A stretch of 64,000 nt of DNA, from contig CM082583.2 of the NCBI GenBank assembly GCA_040954595.2, positions 2,604,001 to 2,668,000 of the forward strand, given 5' to 3'. The notes beneath the pieces are model-generated. The model was not told where the DNA came from, did no database searches, and saw only the letters and a program-made list of their open reading frames with translations. The position numbers and the translations under genes are program-made. This stretch comes from Balanoglossus misakiensis (taxonomy: Eukaryota > Hemichordata). Numbering within the stretch: position 1 is the stretch's first letter; each line of letters begins with the position of its first letter. Positions 58,305 through 64,000 of the stretch are shown piece by piece.

Positions 58305-61300
58305 CATGCCTTTATTTCGTATAATCTTATTTAAAAACCACAACTTGACTTCTTTTCACGAAATGAAAACACTTAAGTTATTTTAATTAATACAGTCATA
58401 AGCCTAACGCTTACGCCAACCCTACCGTCATCGGAGAATGGTACAGTCCAGGTTGCAGTCGCGTGGCAGTACAGTTGACGTAATCCTTGCTCCGAACGCC
58501 GTGGCCCAGCTCGAGAAATTAATTTGGCTGAGTTTCCGTTCGGTCTTTATTCATACCGTTATGGGGAGTCGGTTACAAAGTCATGCATTAATCAGCACGA
58601 TCCAGTATTTCTCTTCTGTGTATCAAATGCAATGTCTTGCATGTACACCAAACAACATGGTAATATTCCCAGTACTCTAGTTGTCTACATAGCCATTATG
58701 TTTGTAGCGAACTTTGTTATTGTTGACAAATGAATTCTAGTCCGGAGTTACATTCAAATTTTACAAAACGTTTAGTTCTTTTAGGCTGTGGGGAGTATTT
58801 TGAAAACAACGACGAAATCAGAGTGTTAACAATCTTGTTTTCATATGAATCATTACCTTGAATAGATAAACACAGAGATTAGCGGCCATTTTGAATTCAG
58901 GCTATTTGGCTCTTTCGGTCAATTTTTCTTCTTTTTCGTTTATAGACCAGTTTGTCCATAGAAAAAGTTGCCATATGGGTGTGTTTTCATCAATTTAGCA
59001 CAGTATGTTTGATGTTTGATTTTCATCCATACACATGCATTTGCGACAGTTTGTTTTAAATTAGTTGTAGCCTTGCTGCTGGGTTTCATTAACTACACTT
59101 ATAAAATGTTTAAAGCACATGCTATTTCAATTAAATTAATGTAAGTTGCATCATATTTATATCGATGAAAGCAAAGCAAATACAGGGGCTACATGTCAGT
59201 CAAAGAGAAATATGACGATATTGGCTACATAAGTTTCACCAAAGTTTATCATCAGATATCACATTGCTAAAATAACATTAATTGAAATTGCTTACCAAGG
59301 ACATAGTCTGATTGTTGCTCTGGCTTTTCAAACAGCTTGATCAATGTTAATATTGCACTGAGCTTAATCAAATACTCTGGTGGGAACATGAGAGAAAACG
59401 TTGCACGTTGATACTGCCTAAGTTACTTCCAGCACGAGTAAGAATGCAACATTGCCGTTGGCCGTACGTAATATGTAGATGATTTTCAATAGGTGAAAGT
59501 AATAATCGAGGTTGTATTCTTATTGAACAGAAGAATTGTAATGTACGTATCAGATCACGACATGAATTGGCACGCACATATACATGTACACAGTAGTAAT
59601 TAATTTAATGTACAAAAGTCCCTCTATCACATTTGAAAGGATGACTGTTTCTAGAAATGGCGAAGGTACAATCAATATAAGGGACTCCACAGTTTTTGGT
59701 CAGATGTGTACTGTGTACTCTGCCATGAGGTTGCCGCGCCGATTACGGCGATGTCTCCACATGGGTTAATGGTAAGTGTAATTGTAATCACCATTCCTAG
59801 CTATTTGTGATTACGTAAAGATGGGACAAATGTCCTGAGAAATTGGTTAAATTACCGGGGTAAGCGGGAATCCCCTGGAAAGGCAATGTTCTAAAATCAT
59901 ATATCCATATATTTCAATATGGTCCAATACAATCATAGACTACATTGACAACGTACAAGACAAAATGCCAGACAAGGAAAGTGCGAAATGCTGAAAATTG
60001 TTGTTTATTCTAGTCTCGAGCAGGATTCGATCTAACAATCGGTTTCGTTCTCAGAACGTATTGCTATAGAAAATCGATCGCAGCTCACATTTCATTTAGG
60101 ACGTGCATCCTCAAAACATGCATGGATGTCAGACATTCGGAGATGAGGGGAAACATCTCGCCGACTGTAAGTGATGCGCCAACGTGCCGTATTAAAGGAT
60201 GTACGTTCAGTAAAATTGAAAGAATTGTCATTTATTTTAATTGTGGATTTTCCTTTTGATATGTATAATGAAAATCCGTAATGAAATATAGGTGTTTGTT
60301 TATGAAATACAGAACTATGCAATACAGCCTTATCTATCGCAGAATTTATTTCCTTCCAAAGCAAAGAGAAAACTTTGGACTAGAGAACGATATGGAGGAT
60401 GCTGTCAGACACATATCTTTATGTGCCTGATATTACAATCCACAAAGGAGCTGCCACCAATTACGAGCACTCAATAACTTACAATACTACAGTAAACACG
60501 TAATGTGGTAAAACAATTTAGCAAATATAGATCATAATTACTGCGTTGAAATGTCGTGTCGTAAACCATCATGATTGTTATCAATTCATAGATAGCGACG
60601 ACATTCATCAACCGTGCGTTTTGGAAACTAGTATAAGTCTACGTTTCCAAATAAAATTAAATTTACTATGTCCTTACCCACTGTAGACACTTATCAGTCC
60701 ACTAATTTTAAAGTAGTGAACGCAGTACGTTATTCAGAATGGACAAAGTCAGAGTTGACGGTAAAAATGCGATGCATGACGAAGATGTTTATAATATGAG
60801 AATGAGTAACATCAAGCAAACCTTAACAAATGTTCCAAGAAAGGAGATTTAGCAATTTTGCAACGTTGTTTCCCAGGTTTTGTAAAGCAAAACACCCATC
60901 ATGTCACAGAAATATAATGCCAGTTTGGTCTAAAACATTACACGTTATTCTGTTAATGTAACAATGATGCAACAAACTAATGTCTTTCAACAAGAATTTT
61001 GTGACGCGGACAATATATGAATAATTCATTCGATTTTTGGGGGGACAGGGTGAAAATAATTTATTTGATGTTATTAGAGTACGTTGTTGATCATTTTGTT
61101 GTATTCGAAACGAGAATTAGTGGACATACATCAACAACTTCAACTTCAAGAATAGAACACAATAATCATCAGTCATCTCGAATGTAGATTCTCATCAACA
61201 ACTTCTTTTATTAAGAGGAGATGGTAACATAAATCAAGGTACAAAAGACCCAGCAACATGTACAATCCATCTGTATAAGAGAAATGCGTAGACGGTTTTG

Positions 61301-62280
61301 TTGGGATTACTTCACAGCTTGTCGATGCATCATTGCAAACGTGTCACAAAGTAATCATAGCTTCGTGGAAAGCACATCCGATGGCAATTATTCAACTGAA
61401 AGTGAAGTTATTACAAACAACAATAACACAGCAGCTGTCCAGCTGATTTCTAATTTCCTGGAACATTGTAATACCATTCAGTTTGGAATGCCACAGATGA
61501 AACGCTCAAACCTTGTACTCTACAACACATTTGACTTTTATTCCAATTGACTTACTTCTTAGGATTATATTGGCTCGCCAAAGTACACGCATCCTATATT
61601 ATCACGTTAATGAGAAAAATTGTCAAGGCTAATCCCCCCCCCCACATCACACAGTACATCGTAGATATATTCTAATCTAAAATTATGACGATCACATTCA
61701 CATCATTTCCTCGGTGGCAGTTATAGCACACATATATCAATGTGTTGTTTGTAGTAATAAACGTGTAACAAGTGAGTTTCGTGCATTTCACGATGCAGTC
61801 ACCAAGCAACTACCATTTCAACCAGGACATCTACCACGCACTCAATTCGTCTTACTTCTGATCAGGGGTACCCCGTGGAGAGATTCATAACAGCCATTTG
61901 AATTATGACTATAAAACTTCACCTAAAACGTCTTTCTTTCTTTTCTAATTTAGTGATAAATTTCCGACATTATTGCACTCTGATGAAACGTGGCATAGAT
62001 AAGGATGTTAATTTTACATAGCATTGACTCGACCGATTTTGTTCATGCCTGCTTATCTGCATATTGAACAAATTTGTAAAATTATCCGTATCTTTATCTT
62101 CATTTACTGCACAGCTTACATAATGGAAACTAATTGCATTGAAAGACAGTGGCAAGCCTCATAACAAGTTTCTGTCTTTACGAAACCTGGTAAGCACATT
62201 CTGTTCATGTCTGGTTCTAACAGTTTGTATTAATTTATGTGATAAGTACATTGTTAACGAGCTACTAGCTGACAAAATAT
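58305..62280. other. No gene recognised
   Basis: On the minus strand ATGGCCGCTAATC (58889 downwards) opens 11 codons followed by GTAATG, a possible but unsupported first exon. A run of 10 C is at 61634-61643. Open frames at 59584, 60092 (minus) and 61284 have no recognisable domain. Confidence 0.4.
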
Positions 62281-62283
62281 AAA

Positions 62284-62338
62284 AGACAGACAGACAGAAA
62301 GACAGACAGGCAGACAGACAGAAAGAAAGACAGACAGA
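62284..62338. repeat. (CAGA)n simple repeat, interrupted
   Basis: CAGA tetranucleotides with AAAG and GGCA interruptions. The minus-strand cysteine/leucine-rich frames over it are artefacts. Confidence 0.9.
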
Positions 62339-62879
62339 ACACATGCCAGACATTCTGTTTGAGAGCATTGACTCTGAAATACATCAAATGTACAAGATAT
62401 GCATCTTAGACTGAATGATAAGCCGAGTAAAACGTGTTCTGTATTGATAAATATACAGTTCACACTCTGACGAGTATAACAAGGATTTCTTGCTGTTTCC
62501 AATTTTTGACTGATAGACCAAACAGAAACACTGAGGAAGTTTATGATTCATTTTACCTCAGAGTCAACTGTTTGACTTTACTGATACGTGAAGTCACTCA
62601 TCATTAATTTTGTGTCGTCAGCCACATTGCAACAGTACATGCGCGAGTGTATTATCGACATACTGCATGATCGATGTCGCCCGACACTTTGCTTGAGCTA
62701 AGGATATACTGACAGGTCATAGTGTTCGGCCAACTTGAAACGTCCAAATTGAAAAGAATAATTTACTGCATGTAATTGCATATGTGCATGTTTGCAATGC
62801 CGTATTTTGTCCACCTCTGTAAAATGTGTATCGGTGTTTATCGTACGCGAGCGCACATTGAATCTATAAAATTTAAATA

Positions 62880-63328
62880 ATGTCATACTACCGTTCGTCA
62901 TTCTGATTGAACGAGAGCTCAATTTATACTCTTTTAGCACGGCTAGCAGTGGTAAAACGGGCCTCTGAACTAGTATGCATCGGGGAAAATGTGGGGTTAA
63001 ACCAAATGAACGAAGCAAAACCACTGTTTAATTCACTGAAGTTTTATTGTGGAACTGCTCTATGAGAATATTTGACACTTCGCCATGTGCGATGCCTGTC
63101 TTGTCACTTACATGTATTACCGTCTACTTCATGTATAATGCTCGATCTTGGGCATTCGTGTTTACATTCATCGACGCGAGCTTGGTTCAATTCGTAGCAT
63201 CATTTTGACACCATTTTGTTAGGAAAATGACACTGATATGCCATAAAGTCATTGTTGATATACATGTAATATACATTGTAATAGCAATAACGCCGACCGC
63301 AGTCGTCTATACACAATTGTACAAATAA
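62880..63328 (+). mobile_element. MITE-like repeat, copy 3
   Basis: Same order of landmarks as copy 1: TGTCATACTACCGTTCGTC, CTGATTGAACGAGAGC, GTGGTAAAACGGGCC, GGTTAAACCA, TAATGCTCGATC, GTGTTTACATTCATCG, AAATGACACTGATATGCC and TAGCAATAAC. More diverged than copy 2; the internal hairpin is lost and the terminal inverted repeat is reduced to its left side. Confidence 0.8.
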
Positions 63329-63923
63329 CCACAGCAGCATTGTTTTCTACCAACAACACATCATTTCAAAACTAAACCAAACCAAAATGCTGGAAGCTCA
63401 CTTCAATGTTTGCAATGAGACCTGAATATCTGCACAGACAACTGCCACTCTAATGGTGCAATGTACGTAATGCGACTACGTCATCCAACCGACCACATGA
63501 TGCATGTTATAGGGGTGAACATCTAGGACGAGGAGTCAGCCAGCCAAGTGCTCCATACATACTGACATATACGAATTGTGGAACTGACATGACTGTCTTA
63601 AGTTTAATAGGACCATGCCAATTTTTAACAATACTTGTATATCCACAGTTGATGATTCCATTAAATCTGTAACGCGCCGTGAAGGATAGTTACGGTTGCG
63701 GAGCCCTCCGATTTTCATATTCGGGTGGTTATGTGACATCTAAGGTTGTGACATCTGATAGGCAACATTATCAATATTGATGACTATACTAGATTGATAG
63801 ACAATGGAGGTCATAATAATATAGGTAGACAGGAGAAGTTTGACGGATGGTTATGTTGGTCAGGCAAAATGTGAATCTTCAATCACTCTTCCATAATTCC
63901 CCAGTTAAACACTCTTGTAAAAC
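63329..63923. other. No gene recognised
   Basis: No exon or repeat seen; may include the upstream region of the reading frame that starts at 63924. Confidence 0.5.
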
Positions 63924-64000
63924 ATGGCGGCTCGAAATAAAGGGGAAGCCAAGGAGGACATACAACTGCAAATGAACACAGCGTGCACTCGCAGGAATCA
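63924..64000 (+). CDS. Possible first coding exon, runs off the window
   Basis: AAACATGGCGG is a favourable start context, and the frame MAARNKGEAKEDIQLQMNTA stays open to the window edge (25 codons). Composition is more coding-like (Lys/Glu/Ala, few rare patterns) and less AT-rich than the flanks. No domain can be judged from so short a piece. It could be the N-terminus of a gene lying mostly to the right, or chance. Confidence 0.35.
   Translation, partial: MAARNKGEAKEDIQLQMNTACTRRN

Noticed and set aside
58857-58889. Minus-strand ATGGCCGCT start followed by a GTAATG donor as a first exon
   Set aside because: Only 11 codons and no partner exon; such ATGGC starts are frequent here.
60008-60065. 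tRNA-like B box on the minus strand (GATCGAATCCTGCTCGAGAC, like a tRNA-Ser 3' end)
   Set aside because: The T-stem does not pair, no A box or matching acceptor stem is found upstream, and no anticodon arm of normal size can be drawn. At most a decayed tRNA-derived repeat.
62159-62502. Minus-strand Cys/Leu-rich frames that look like signal or membrane peptides
   Set aside because: They are translations of the CAGA simple repeat.

Overview
This window looks like AT-rich, gene-poor DNA from a metazoan nuclear genome, most likely a marine invertebrate. The reasons are: no long open frames, TATA/splice/AATAAA-type eukaryotic signals, decayed non-LTR retrotransposons, a Penelope-like element with a GIY-YIG domain and a hammerhead ribozyme, MITE-like repeats, and many simple repeats. 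The mix of elements would fit an invertebrate deuterostome, but that is inference; no gene here fixes the taxon. There is no complete, confidently identified protein-coding gene.

Layout. 2.1-3.4 kb: a decayed LINE 3' end and a ~390-bp tandem duplication, followed by a weak death-domain-like frame (3.4 kb). 4.1-4.6 kb: first copy of a MITE-like repeat; further copies lie at 16.6 kb (inverted) and 62.9 kb. 9.95-10.83 kb: a possible TATA/initiator promoter, an exon-like block with good splice signals, and a short ATG frame. 13.4-14.1 kb: a diverged tandem repeat ending in (CAGA)n. 16.1-16.5 kb: the longest open frame, which I read as a degenerate caspase homologue without the catalytic cysteine motif, running on into a MITE. 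21.9-23.15 kb: an inverted repeat pair. 28.1-29.8 kb: a LINE with reverse transcriptase and C-terminal remnants. 33.86-34.23 kb (minus): a candidate 3' terminal coding block with a poly(A) signal. 47.6-48.2 kb: a CR1-like LINE 3' fragment. 51.24-51.83 kb: a rearranged Penelope-like element. 53.0-54.0 kb: tandem arrays. 63.92 kb to the end: a possible first coding exon leaving the window.

The most unusual structure is a set of near-perfect foldback palindromes (31.5, 38.1, 48.7, 50.0 and 54.2 kb, plus a weaker one at 34.3 kb). Three of them have unrelated arm sequences. In each, symmetry is broken at a matching place: ATCACGAG in the right arm faces CGGGTGAT (twice) or TGAGTGAG in the left arm. 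This looks like a conserved asymmetric site inside otherwise symmetric foldbacks.

The genes do not form a pathway. The caspase-like and death-domain-like pieces would both belong to apoptosis/innate-immunity families if real, but they are 13 kb apart and nothing links them.
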